In this document: positions 1 to 6,830 of the stretch, piece by piece | Layout: each line of letters opens with the position of its first letter | Numbering within the stretch: the stretch's first letter is position 1 | Origin: Gammaproteobacteria bacterium | GTDB lineage: Bacteria; Pseudomonadota; Gammaproteobacteria; Pseudomonadales; Pseudohongiellaceae | Direction of reading: 5' to 3' | Assembly: GCA_029253585.1 (NCBI GenBank) | Contig: JAQWZF010000042.1 | Coordinates: 1 to 64,000, forward strand | Length of the DNA stretch: 64,000 nt | Position numbers and translations under genes: made by a program | The notes under the pieces: generated by a model | What the model was told of the DNA's origin: nothing | What the model saw: only the letters and a program-made list of their open reading frames with translations | Database searches by the model: none

Positions 1-588
1 GGCTTCGGCTTCAGCGGCGGCAGCGGCAGCAGCGACTTCGGCAGCGGCAGCGGCAGCAGCGGCGACGTTAGCGGCTGAACCAGCGAGGCCTACTGTAGCA
101 GTGGCTACTGAGCCAGCATCGGCTGTAACGCCGGCAAGTATGTCATTGCCAGTATCGAGGTCAAGATCAACTGAGTGGATCTTCGCCGCGGCAACTTTGT
201 TTGTAAGTATAGCAGCCTCAGTTGGAAGCGCTGCGGCGCCATCAGCTGAATTTAAATAATCGATAGCTACGACGAATAATGACGCGATAGATGCACCACC
301 TTGCAATGCAGCCACGACGATATCGCTAGCTTCTGTTTTCTGCGCAGCAGTAAAACTAGGCACAACACGAGCAATCCATGATTCTGCTATGACCTCAAAA
401 GTGTCGCTGGAGGGAAAGGCTGCTTTAAATTCGGGTAAAGTCGCCAGGTATTCGGAAATTTCTGCGATGGACTCACCAGCGCTAGACTTTTCTGCCATAG
501 TATTAAGAAGAGTTGTACCCGGTGCCCTTCCAAGCATGGATACCGACAATTCGATCAGATCGGTTTGTGTTGCAGCTGATATAGCCAT
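1..588 (-). CDS. 5' part of a large S-layer/RTX-like type I secreted surface protein (runs off window)
   Basis: The ATG at 588-586 is preceded on the minus strand by AAGGAG with good spacing, and 196 codons run open to the window edge. There is no signal peptide, as expected for a type I secretion substrate, whose signal is C-terminal. The first 150 residues (beginning MAISAATQTDLIELSVSMLG) form a helical domain rich in Ala, Thr and Ser. In style it resembles the N-terminal region of Caulobacter RsaA and of bacterial S-layer/RTX-type proteins. From about residue 165 the protein becomes an Ala/Glu tract (AAAAAAAAEVAAAAAAAEAE), probably a helical stalk or linker. The C-terminal repeats and secretion signal lie outside the window, so the S-layer/RTX assignment is inferred from the N-terminus and from the adjacent exporter. 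It faces away from a promoter with a Crp-type operator (699-714). It could instead be a large adhesin. Confidence 0.7.
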   Translation of the reverse strand, partial: MAISAATQTDLIELSVSMLGRAPGTTLLNTMAEKSSAGESIAEISEYLATLPEFKAAFPSSDTFEVIAESWIARVVPSFTAAQKTEASDIVVAALQGGASIASLFVVAIDYLNSADGAAALPTEAAILTNKVAAAKIHSVDLDLDTGNDILAGVTADAGSVATATVGLAGSAANVAAAAAAAAEVAAAAAAAEAEA

Positions 589-671
589 CTGTTGTAGCTC
601 CTTGAGTAAAAAATATTGTTGTATTCGATTCGCCGGACCAAATTGGTTTGCCGCCTTTAATCGAGGTTTAA

Positions 672-677
672 ATCATA
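672..677 (-). promoter_or_regulatory. -10 box (TATGAT) of the secreted surface protein gene
   Basis: On the minus strand TATGAT occupies 677-672, so transcription should start near 665, leaving a leader of about 77 nt before the ATG at 588. No good -35 hexamer is seen at the right spacing. The Crp-type operator at 699-714 lies where the -35 would be, centred 41.5 bp upstream of the predicted start. This is the geometry of a class II Crp-activated promoter. Confidence 0.5.
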
Positions 678-680
678 GTC

Positions 681-730
681 AAGAACTCCCCACAGGCTTG
701 TGACCGTAATCACACCGCCAAGGAGTTCTT
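681..730. repeat. 9-bp inverted repeat flanking the Crp-type operator
   Basis: AAGAACTCC at 681-689 and its exact reverse complement GGAGTTCTT at 722-730 flank the TGTGA-N6-TCACA operator. The centre of the outer repeat (705.5) is within 1 bp of the operator centre (706.5). The promoter-side arm lies between the -10 box and the operator. It could be a second protein-binding site (two half-sites about 41 bp apart, four helical turns) or a cruciform-forming element. The arms are seen; the function is not known. Confidence 0.5.
699..714. promoter_or_regulatory. Crp-type operator upstream of the secreted surface protein gene
   Basis: TGTGACCGTAATCACA is a perfect match to the Crp consensus TGTGA-N6-TCACA. 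It lies 111 bp upstream of the surface-protein ATG. With the -10 box at 677-672 it is centred at -41.5, the class II activator position. The Crp/Fnr regulator at 6039-6737 has the recognition-helix residues known to read this half-site. A housekeeping Crp/Vfr could also bind. Confidence 0.7.
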
Positions 731-893
731 CAATATTCTGGTTAATACACGCAGTTATATCGCGTTTAACATATCCAAATAGGGATTCGACCGCATGTTA
801 CCGGTACTTTAGTATATAAACAATATTTTTTATGCCTTATTGGCTGTAAGTGCTTATTTTTTTTGCTATTTAGCTAGAATTTCACTAAATGCG

Positions 894-2201
894 TTAAAGC
901 ACTAGGCTCAGGCCTATTTCGAAGGTGGTATCGAGGGTTTGAAAGAGCTCGATATTGCTGCGTTGCCGCTGGTGATAAAGGTTGATTAGAAGAGTCGTGT
1001 TGGTTCTCAGCGGCCGACGATATTGCAGCAGCACATAGCTGCTGCCAAGCCTCCGCCTGGCGCCGCTGTCTAGTAGCTGGCTGTAACCGCGGCGATCATT
1101 AAGCTGCGTGTGATTGATCTGAGCATGGTACACGCCGGTCTCACTGGCATGCTGCCAGTCTAGGGTAGCCTGCCAGCCCCTCCTATCATCCCCTGGGCGC
1201 GTGCTTTTTAAAGCCTGATTACTTAATACGGCTACCTCTGCGCTGAACAGCTGGTTACTAAAGCCGCGGCCTAGAGAGCAGTTGGCGCCTACGCTGGCCT
1301 TGGCCTCAAGAGCATTCAAACTAGGGCGTTTGTAATAGTGCTGGTGCTGGGCCGCTAGATTGTAATAGGGCTGGCAGACACTATTAACTGAGGGCTGGAG
1401 GCGGGTGCTGGCTTCGGAGCTGGTATAAAGTGGCGAGCCGCCAAAGAAGAGATTATTCATGCCGGCATTAAACTGCCAATTGCTATTGCGGCTTGGGCGA
1501 GTATAGGAATACCGACCATTTAGCTGCACCAGATCTGAGTCGGTGTGCTCACTAAACCGCCCTCGCATCTCGCCCGTCCAGTTGCGCTCATTGTCAGGCT
1601 TGAGTTGCCTAATTCCCCCTGCAAGGCGCAAGTTTAGATAGGGCCCACTCACGGGCTGGGATTCCTCATTCAGGGTAAGTAGAACCGGCTCGCCAGACAG
1701 AGTCAGGGTAATCTGGCTGGGGCTGGGCGCACTATTGAGATTGTTGTCGTAGCCGGCTAGCAGATCGACCTGGATACTGCGCAGGCTCGTCATGGCCTGC
1801 CAATTGCGCTGACGCTCGGCGATTAATGGTTGCAAGCTAGCTGGCAGGTCCGGACGCGCCAATAGGCGATTATTTAATTCCAGTGCGGGGAACAGCTCCC
1901 CTTGCAGAAACAGCGCTTGAGCGTAGTCGATCTGGGCGGCGCCTTGCTCAGGGTCCAGCAAAATCGCTCGCTCAAGGGATTCGATAGCATTGGGGACTTG
2001 CCCGCTGTTGAGCAGCGCGGCGCCATAGAGCGCGAAGTACTCTGCGCTGTCCAGGCATTCGGGCATTAGCACCGCCAGTTCTTGCTCTAGAGCCGACCAA
2101 TCGGCTTGGTCGCCGAGGTAGTAGGGAGCCAGTTCTGGGCAGTCGGCCTTAACTATTGATGAAACTGGTAATAGAAGCAGGAAGAATAGGATTCGATACA
2201 T
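894..2201 (-). CDS. Outer-membrane protein: TPR domain plus C-terminal beta-barrel (Slam/porin-like)
   Basis: The 435-residue product begins with a signal peptide (about residues 1-19, hydrophobic core FFLLLLP, cleavage near KADC). A periplasmic helical part follows at about 30-140 with TPR-like repeats (for example YGAALLNSGQVPNAIESLERAI). From about residue 145 the sequence becomes alternating amphipathic strands rich in Tyr, Asn, Gln and Leu and ends LSLVL, typical of a beta-barrel. TPR followed by barrel is the architecture of Slam-type surface-protein translocators and related porin-like proteins; I cannot place it more exactly. It is the last gene of the fecR-cyclase operon, 135 bp after the cyclase stop, and directly precedes the secreted-protein gene. 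It may help surface assembly or sensing. That role is inferred from position only. Confidence 0.6.
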   Translation of the reverse strand: MYRILFFLLLLPVSSIVKADCPELAPYYLGDQADWSALEQELAVLMPECLDSAEYFALYGAALLNSGQVPNAIESLERAILLDPEQGAAQIDYAQALFLQGELFPALELNNRLLARPDLPASLQPLIAERQRNWQAMTSLRSIQVDLLAGYDNNLNSAPSPSQITLTLSGEPVLLTLNEESQPVSGPYLNLRLAGGIRQLKPDNERNWTGEMRGRFSEHTDSDLVQLNGRYSYTRPSRNSNWQFNAGMNNLFFGGSPLYTSSEASTRLQPSVNSVCQPYYNLAAQHQHYYKRPSLNALEAKASVGANCSLGRGFSNQLFSAEVAVLSNQALKSTRPGDDRRGWQATLDWQHASETGVYHAQINHTQLNDRRGYSQLLDSGARRRLGSSYVLLQYRRPLRTNTTLLINLYHQRQRSNIELFQTLDTTFEIGLSLVL

Positions 2202-2252
2202 AGCTCAATGCAACCCCGTCAGGGATGCAATAATTCCTCGCAGACACCTATT

Positions 2253-2284
2253 CATGTACATGGGGGCGATTATGGGGAATCGCC
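2253..2284. repeat. Intercistronic palindrome and hairpin between cyclase and TPR-barrel genes
   Basis: CATGTACATG at 2253-2262 is a perfect 10-bp palindrome. It is followed by GGCGATT-ATGGGG-AATCGCC at 2265-2284, a 7-bp perfect stem with a 6-nt loop. No T-run follows on the minus strand, so this is not a classical terminator. It may slow RNA decay or attenuate read-through into the barrel gene. Confidence 0.35.
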
Positions 2285-2336
2285 TAGCGGGTTGCAACGC
2301 AGATGCTGGAAAAGACCGAGGCGGACAACACTAAGC

Positions 2337-4361
2337 CTACTTTGTAGCTTGTCGGCCTGAACCCGCCACCACTTTCAACTTGGGCTGTTTTGACTTGTCG
2401 CGCCCGCTCGATGCGGTAAAAGGCAACGCGAAGAGTGTATGAGGAGTTATTAGGCCTTTTAGCAGGTAGCTGCCTTGTGATTCGAGTTTGTGATCACGCA
2501 GATGACGGGCCGCGCATTCGCCGATCAATACTGGCTGGGCGAGCTCCGCCGTCATTTCTTGAATACGCAGGGTAATAGCTACGCTATCGCCCAGCATGGT
2601 GTGGCTACGCCTGTGCGCAGGACCAATGGAACCCCTCAATACTGGGCCTTGCTCTATTCCAATTCCGAGCGCTAAGGGTTCTAGACCCGCCGGTGGGTGC
2701 TGGGGCAATAGTTCTTTGTCTATAGAGACCTGCATGGCCTTCGCTGCCTGAATCGCGCGCTGGGCGGAATTGCTGTGATCTCCCTCCCATACTGCCAGAA
2801 GACTGTCGCCTTTAAATTCCTGAATTTGACCACCGTGTGCCTCAACAATCTCGGTAGCACGCACGAAGAAAACATGAAGTAGCGCGGCCGATTCCTCCGG
2901 CGGCCTGGCCTCACCGAACGCGGAGAAGTTGCGCAGGTCGGCGCTCAGCAAGGTCACATCGCAGCGTTTGGCGTTAATGCTTGAGCTGGGCAGGTTGAAC
3001 GCGATCTCTTTGGCGACATCGCGGGGCAGGTAGCTGTTCAGATTGGCAAAAACACGGCCGTGTTCACTGCGAATTCGGCTCTGCTCGAGCAATAACAGCA
3101 AGCCCGCGGCGAAAAGGCTATAAAGTGCTGGAAACACCCAGCCAAGCCAGATAGCCGCGCCGCCAAGCAGCTGTATGTGCAATGCCAAAGCCACGAGGGG
3201 GAAAGCCACCGAGGCTGCCGGCAGGCCATAGGCCGACCAACGGCCCTGCGCACTGGCAAGACCAAACAACAAAACCGCGAAGATCAGACTTAGAAAGCCC
3301 AGCAATCCATTCGCTGCGCGCGGGGTGTAGGGCATATTCACATCGAGCAAACTACCCAGGATTCGTGCCTGCAGTTCCACCCCGGGCGTCGCACCACTGA
3401 AAGGCGTCGGCACAATATCGCCCTGTCCAAACGCAGTGACACCAACCAGGGCCCAGGTATTCTCGAGGATGCCAGGCTCGACCGAGCCGTTAAGCAGGTC
3501 TACGGCAGAAATGGCGCGATAGTTCGACGGCAGGCTGGAATAGGAGATGCGCATATTCCCCTCGGCATCCAGGGGAATATCCAGACCGGGATAAGATTCG
3601 AGACGCAGAATCTGTGCCGGCCCAAGCAATGACTCGCCAGCGCTTACAGTAGCACCCCAATTTTCACTTAAGGTCGCTTGCAGTAAAGCGCTTAGCGCCA
3701 GTGCCGGATAAGGCCTGTCGTCAACACAGATAAAGGCCGGAACCTTTCTAATGCCACCGTCGCTGGCGACAATTGGCGTAATATGGCCCTTAGGAATAGA
3801 GGCGAGGCCGGCATTGGGCGCTACGAAGCTCTGGGTGCTAATGAATTGCATGCCGGTAGCCGCCGGATTACAGCTTATCGACGATAACGGATGGGTAAGC
3901 AGCCCCGCGCGGACACTTTGATCTGATTGCAGTGCGGGCACCTGGGCCAGGACAGCGCCTTTAGCGGACTGCAGTGCGGCAAGAAATGCCTCATCACCCG
4001 GCCTAGCCTCCGCATAAACGATGTCATGGAGCTGAATTTGCGCCCCTGCACTATCAATAGCACTAACAAGATTGGCCATTTGCGACCGCGACCAAGGCCA
4101 AGGGCCGACTTCGGCGAGGCTTTTTTCGTCGATTGCCACCACGGTAATACGCTGCTCGAGGGAATCTTCGGCATTCAATGTCCAGCCCAGGTCACCTACA
4201 CGCTCTTCCAGGGTTGTCAGCGCACTGCCGAGGAACAGAACAAGCAACAGACTAACAACACCTGCCAAGCCCAGCATTAGCAGACGGCCACTGTTTGGCA
4301 GTAGACCGAGAGCGTAGGTCAATGGGTTCAAGCGTTTGTTGGCGAGTGAGAGCAATGACAT
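2337..4361 (-). CDS. CHASE2-domain class III nucleotide cyclase (membrane sensor)
   Basis: The 674-residue protein has one N-terminal membrane helix (about 27-47), a periplasmic CHASE2 sensor domain (about 50-340), three closely spaced membrane helices (about 345-430) and a cytoplasmic class III cyclase domain (about 465-640). This is the standard CHASE2-cyclase layout. Both metal-binding aspartates are visible: D475 in LLSADLRNF and D519 in EFKGDSLLAVW. The transition-state arginine is R599 in VAITLR. The position that selects adenine, normally Lys, is Glu515, and the usual Asn of the V-N-x-A-x-R motif is Ala595. Substrate and activity are therefore uncertain. The second purine-selecting position is Thr588, common in bacterial adenylate cyclases. 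It starts 2 bp after fecR ends, so the two genes are co-transcribed. I infer that it reports an envelope signal to the Crp/Fnr protein at 6039. Confidence 0.85.
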   Translation of the reverse strand: MSLLSLANKRLNPLTYALGLLPNSGRLLMLGLAGVVSLLLVLFLGSALTTLEERVGDLGWTLNAEDSLEQRITVVAIDEKSLAEVGPWPWSRSQMANLVSAIDSAGAQIQLHDIVYAEARPGDEAFLAALQSAKGAVLAQVPALQSDQSVRAGLLTHPLSSISCNPAATGMQFISTQSFVAPNAGLASIPKGHITPIVASDGGIRKVPAFICVDDRPYPALALSALLQATLSENWGATVSAGESLLGPAQILRLESYPGLDIPLDAEGNMRISYSSLPSNYRAISAVDLLNGSVEPGILENTWALVGVTAFGQGDIVPTPFSGATPGVELQARILGSLLDVNMPYTPRAANGLLGFLSLIFAVLLFGLASAQGRWSAYGLPAASVAFPLVALALHIQLLGGAAIWLGWVFPALYSLFAAGLLLLLEQSRIRSEHGRVFANLNSYLPRDVAKEIAFNLPSSSINAKRCDVTLLSADLRNFSAFGEARPPEESAALLHVFFVRATEIVEAHGGQIQEFKGDSLLAVWEGDHSNSAQRAIQAAKAMQVSIDKELLPQHPPAGLEPLALGIGIEQGPVLRGSIGPAHRRSHTMLGDSVAITLRIQEMTAELAQPVLIGECAARHLRDHKLESQGSYLLKGLITPHTLFALPFTASSGRDKSKQPKLKVVAGSGRQATK

Positions 4362-4363
4362 GA

Positions 4364-5815
4364 TTATTGGCTATTCCAGAGGGTAAGACCCTTGACGCTG
4401 CCCTCGAGCACATCGCGCTCGAAGAAGTAGCCGGCCTCAGTGCCGTCGAGGCTGACGGAGCCTGCAATACGCTGGCTGCCATCGCGGCTATTAAAATAGC
4501 CGCCGTTGAATAGGTTGCCATCAGCGCTGAAGTTCACGTTACCTGTCAGGCTGTCCGCCAGATTCAATTCGGTTGCGAACCGATTCAGCTCGAAGTCAAT
4601 ATCCAGGCTGCCGCCATCGACCTGCATGGCAACGACACCGCTCTCGGAATGGTAAAACGCCTGGGCGCTATCAAGCGCAAAGCTTACGGCACCCAAGCCC
4701 CTATCAACCTCTTTAACGCCATTTCCAGTCCGGTAGAGAAGGTAGTCAAAATTGCCAATTGTCACATCGCGCCCAGATTGGGCTTGGGCGATTGGCATCG
4801 TGATGCGCTCCTGCTCACCTAATCCGTTGCCAAATCTCCCCCAGACTAGCTGTCGTGACGTCAATACGACATCCTCCACCGGCAACTCCGGTGTGAAGTC
4901 GGGTGCTGTCGGGGTCGGGACTGGAGTCGGGACTGGGGCCGGAGTTGGGGGCGGAGCTGTTGTTACCGCAACGGCGCTGGCTATCTCCGCGTTTACTTTT
5001 ACCGTAGTTACACTCTCCAGATACGCCTCGTTGCTAGATTCTTTGTCGTCAACGCTATTTTCAGCACTGCTCAGCGCGAGTTGGACTTCCTGCAGCATTA
5101 GAGCCGGGTCAATTTCATGGGGCGCGGGTAATAACTGTGGCGCGCCGCTGGCGCCGTCAAGCTCGATAATCTGTAATGAGTTGCTAGCCAATTCAACGCC
5201 ATTGACAGAGCAGGGACCGAAGGAGCCGGGAGTACACTCGCTGGAGAAGGGTGTCATCACGATCACCCCCTCATTTACCAGCGCGCGAACTGACTGCTCA
5301 TTTGTACTCACCACAAAATCTGTGCCACGCACACCGATGGCCGCAATGGGCGTATTCAAGCGAAAGCGATCACGCGCTGCCTTGGCGGCTTCGCCGGAAA
5401 TGGCGCGTGTGACGCCCTCAATCAGATTGAACTTAACGAGGGAGCGCTCTGGGTGCTGCGCATTGAAGTCATAACGCTCAATGAGCAGGCGACTGCCCGG
5501 GCGCACACTAACCAGAGCCTGATCGATAAATCGAATATGCACATGGCCGTTTCCTTCGGTGGCAATCTTGTCGCTTACGTGAACCTTGGAGCCCACCTGT
5601 ATGCGGCTGCGACGCGAGCCTGGGCGCTGCAGATAGGCCTTGCCCAACACCAAACTAATTTCACCTACCGCAGCAGCACCGAAAGCAGAGTCGTCAGTGT
5701 TTACGGGCCCTTCAGCCTGGCTAAAGGGGGTCACAACCAAGAAGAAGGCCCCGCCCAGTAGCAGAGCCACGGAGCTAATGGATTTCTTCAATCTGACGAG
5801 TATCTGTGATGTCAT
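4364..5815 (-). CDS. FecR-domain periplasmic protein
   Basis: The 483-residue protein has a signal peptide or anchor (about 14-34, ending near SQAEG) and a FecR domain at about 65-190, with the characteristic stretch RLNTPIAAIGVRGTDFVV. A Pro/Thr/Val linker follows (about 290-312, PTPAPVPTPVPTP), then a C-terminal domain of about 170 residues that I do not recognise. It is unlike the iron-sigma regulator FecR, which is an inner-membrane anti-sigma factor; no sigma factor is nearby. FecR-domain proteins of this exported type are often encoded beside CHASE2 cyclases, as here (2 bp gap). I infer that it binds an envelope or cell-wall ligand and works with the CHASE2 sensor. Its promoter region is shared with the divergent Crp/Fnr gene and holds a Crp-type operator. 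Confidence 0.8.
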   Translation of the reverse strand: MTSQILVRLKKSISSVALLLGGAFFLVVTPFSQAEGPVNTDDSAFGAAAVGEISLVLGKAYLQRPGSRRSRIQVGSKVHVSDKIATEGNGHVHIRFIDQALVSVRPGSRLLIERYDFNAQHPERSLVKFNLIEGVTRAISGEAAKAARDRFRLNTPIAAIGVRGTDFVVSTNEQSVRALVNEGVIVMTPFSSECTPGSFGPCSVNGVELASNSLQIIELDGASGAPQLLPAPHEIDPALMLQEVQLALSSAENSVDDKESSNEAYLESVTTVKVNAEIASAVAVTTAPPPTPAPVPTPVPTPTAPDFTPELPVEDVVLTSRQLVWGRFGNGLGEQERITMPIAQAQSGRDVTIGNFDYLLYRTGNGVKEVDRGLGAVSFALDSAQAFYHSESGVVAMQVDGGSLDIDFELNRFATELNLADSLTGNVNFSADGNLFNGGYFNSRDGSQRIAGSVSLDGTEAGYFFERDVLEGSVKGLTLWNSQ

Positions 5816-5909
5816 GGCATTATCTGTTCGCGTAATATTGGCGCAATAGTCGTATTAAAGATCGCAGAACTTTATGGATGATAAGTTACATCGATCAATG
5901 GGACTGGCG

Positions 5910-5925
5910 AGTGACTGAAATCACA
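5910..5925. promoter_or_regulatory. Crp-type operator between fecR-like gene and Crp/Fnr gene
   Basis: AGTGACTGAAATCACA matches TGTGA-N6-TCACA at all but the first base. A TATAAT at 5944-5949 on the plus strand puts the operator at about -38 to -41 relative to a start near 5956, close to the class II position for the Crp/Fnr gene. On the minus strand a weak TAACTT (5888-5883) would give the same spacing for fecR. One operator may therefore serve both directions. Confidence 0.6.
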
Positions 5926-5943
5926 TGCTAGCACTGTTGAGCG

Positions 5944-5949
5944 TATAAT
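5944..5949 (+). promoter_or_regulatory. -10 box (TATAAT) of the Crp/Fnr-family gene
   Basis: A perfect TATAAT lies just downstream of the Crp-type operator at 5910-5925, about 90 bp before the ATG at 6039. No consensus -35 hexamer is present; the operator occupies that position. This suggests activator-dependent, possibly autoregulated transcription. Confidence 0.5.
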
Positions 5950-6038
5950 AAGTAATATTTGCCAATGTATTTCAAGTACTTATAGTGTTTAATCAGCGCT
6001 AATACAAACTGCCACAACCTTGCCAGAGCTGGAACTTC

Positions 6039-6737
6039 ATGGTGGTAACACCCGATTTACTAAAAAGCTTCCCCTTACTCAATAGAGTGCCCGTCGCTGC
6101 ACTGGAATCGCTTGCATCGCAATCGTCGCTGCAATCAGTTGCCAGGCGGGGCATCGTATTGAGTGCGGGTATACAGGAAGAGCATCTATGCTTTTTGTTT
6201 GAGGGGCGCCTGCAGGGTGTGGATTTCACTATTGATGGGCGCGAGGTGGGGCTTTATTTCGTAGAACCTGGGGAATATTGTGGCGAAATTGGCCTCTTTG
6301 ATCGGGGTGCCCAACCCGAGTTTGTCATTGCCCTGACATCAGCCAGGGTGGCCATGGTGCCCATGGACGCTTTTCGTGCAATCATGAACAAGACCCCCGA
6401 CATTGTCACCGCGCTAGGCATGAAGCTGGCCGCTCGCGTAAGGCAGATGACCTATCAGCGTTCACTCCTGGGGCTGCCAAATATACCCCAGCGGGTTTGT
6501 TGCCAGCTCTGGGCGCTAATTCCTCTAACCGATAAAGAACAGCCCAGCAGTGCAATTAGCAACCCCCCAACACATATGGAGATCGCCATCATGCTCAATG
6601 TCAGCCGAGAAACTGTGACGCGAGTGTTTCAGACTTTACAGAATCGGCAGATAGTTAAGCGTAATGGATCGGCTTCATTGCGGGTCATCAACCTTGTGTC
6701 TCTTAAAGATCTTGCCGAAGGAAAAGAAGAGCTGTAA
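6039..6737 (+). CDS. Crp/Fnr-family transcriptional regulator
   Basis: The 232-residue protein has an N-terminal cyclic-nucleotide-binding fold (about 10-125), a dimerisation helix (about 115-145) and a winged helix-turn-helix (about 165-225). The recognition helix reads NVSRETVTRVF, so R190, E191 and R195 match Crp R180, E181 and R185, which contact TGTGA. Two such operators lie in this locus. The phosphate-binding cassette is altered: it keeps GEIGLF with the ribose-contacting Glu83, but the Arg-Ser of Crp is replaced by Pro-Glu (93-94). Binding of cAMP in the usual way is therefore doubtful. There is no N-terminal Fnr cysteine cluster. The gene lies 93 bp upstream of the type I exporter genes and may be transcribed with them. 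It is the likely local regulator of the secreted-protein system. Confidence 0.85.
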   Translation: MVVTPDLLKSFPLLNRVPVAALESLASQSSLQSVARRGIVLSAGIQEEHLCFLFEGRLQGVDFTIDGREVGLYFVEPGEYCGEIGLFDRGAQPEFVIALTSARVAMVPMDAFRAIMNKTPDIVTALGMKLAARVRQMTYQRSLLGLPNIPQRVCCQLWALIPLTDKEQPSSAISNPPTHMEIAIMLNVSRETVTRVFQTLQNRQIVKRNGSASLRVINLVSLKDLAEGKEEL

Positions 6738-6830
6738 ACAAGCTGCTGTTGTTCTTTCCTGACCGCCGCCCTTGAAAACAGATATTTGCCCCTCACTTTA
6801 TGGGCAACACTCAATCCACAACGATAAAAA

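Larger units (their letters stand above)
589..893. other. Intergenic region between the surface-protein promoter and the TPR-barrel gene
   Basis: About 305 bp separate the start of the surface-protein gene from the stop of the TPR-barrel gene; both genes are on the minus strand. It contains the leader, the -10 box, the nested inverted repeat and the Crp-type operator described separately. The part from about 770 to 893 is AT-rich. I find no convincing hairpin followed by a minus-strand T-tract that would end the upstream operon, so some read-through into the surface-protein gene is possible. Confidence 0.4.

Noticed and set aside
1..80. GC-rich repeat-like DNA that could suggest a CRISPR array or VNTR
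   Set aside because: There are no constant repeats with spacers. The pattern is produced by Ala and Glu codons of the surface protein.
389..703. 104-codon plus-strand open frame near the left edge
   Set aside because: It lies antisense to the well-supported minus-strand surface-protein start, which has a good ribosome-binding site and a promoter. The plus-strand product has no recognisable features.
2485..2500. TGTGATCACG inside the cyclase gene as another Crp site
   Set aside because: The half-sites abut without the 6-bp spacer and the sequence is inside coding DNA.
4752..5474. 240-codon plus-strand open frame
   Set aside because: It is antisense to the fecR-like gene, and its Gly/Val/Ala-rich part is the complement of the Pro/Thr linker. 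No family features.
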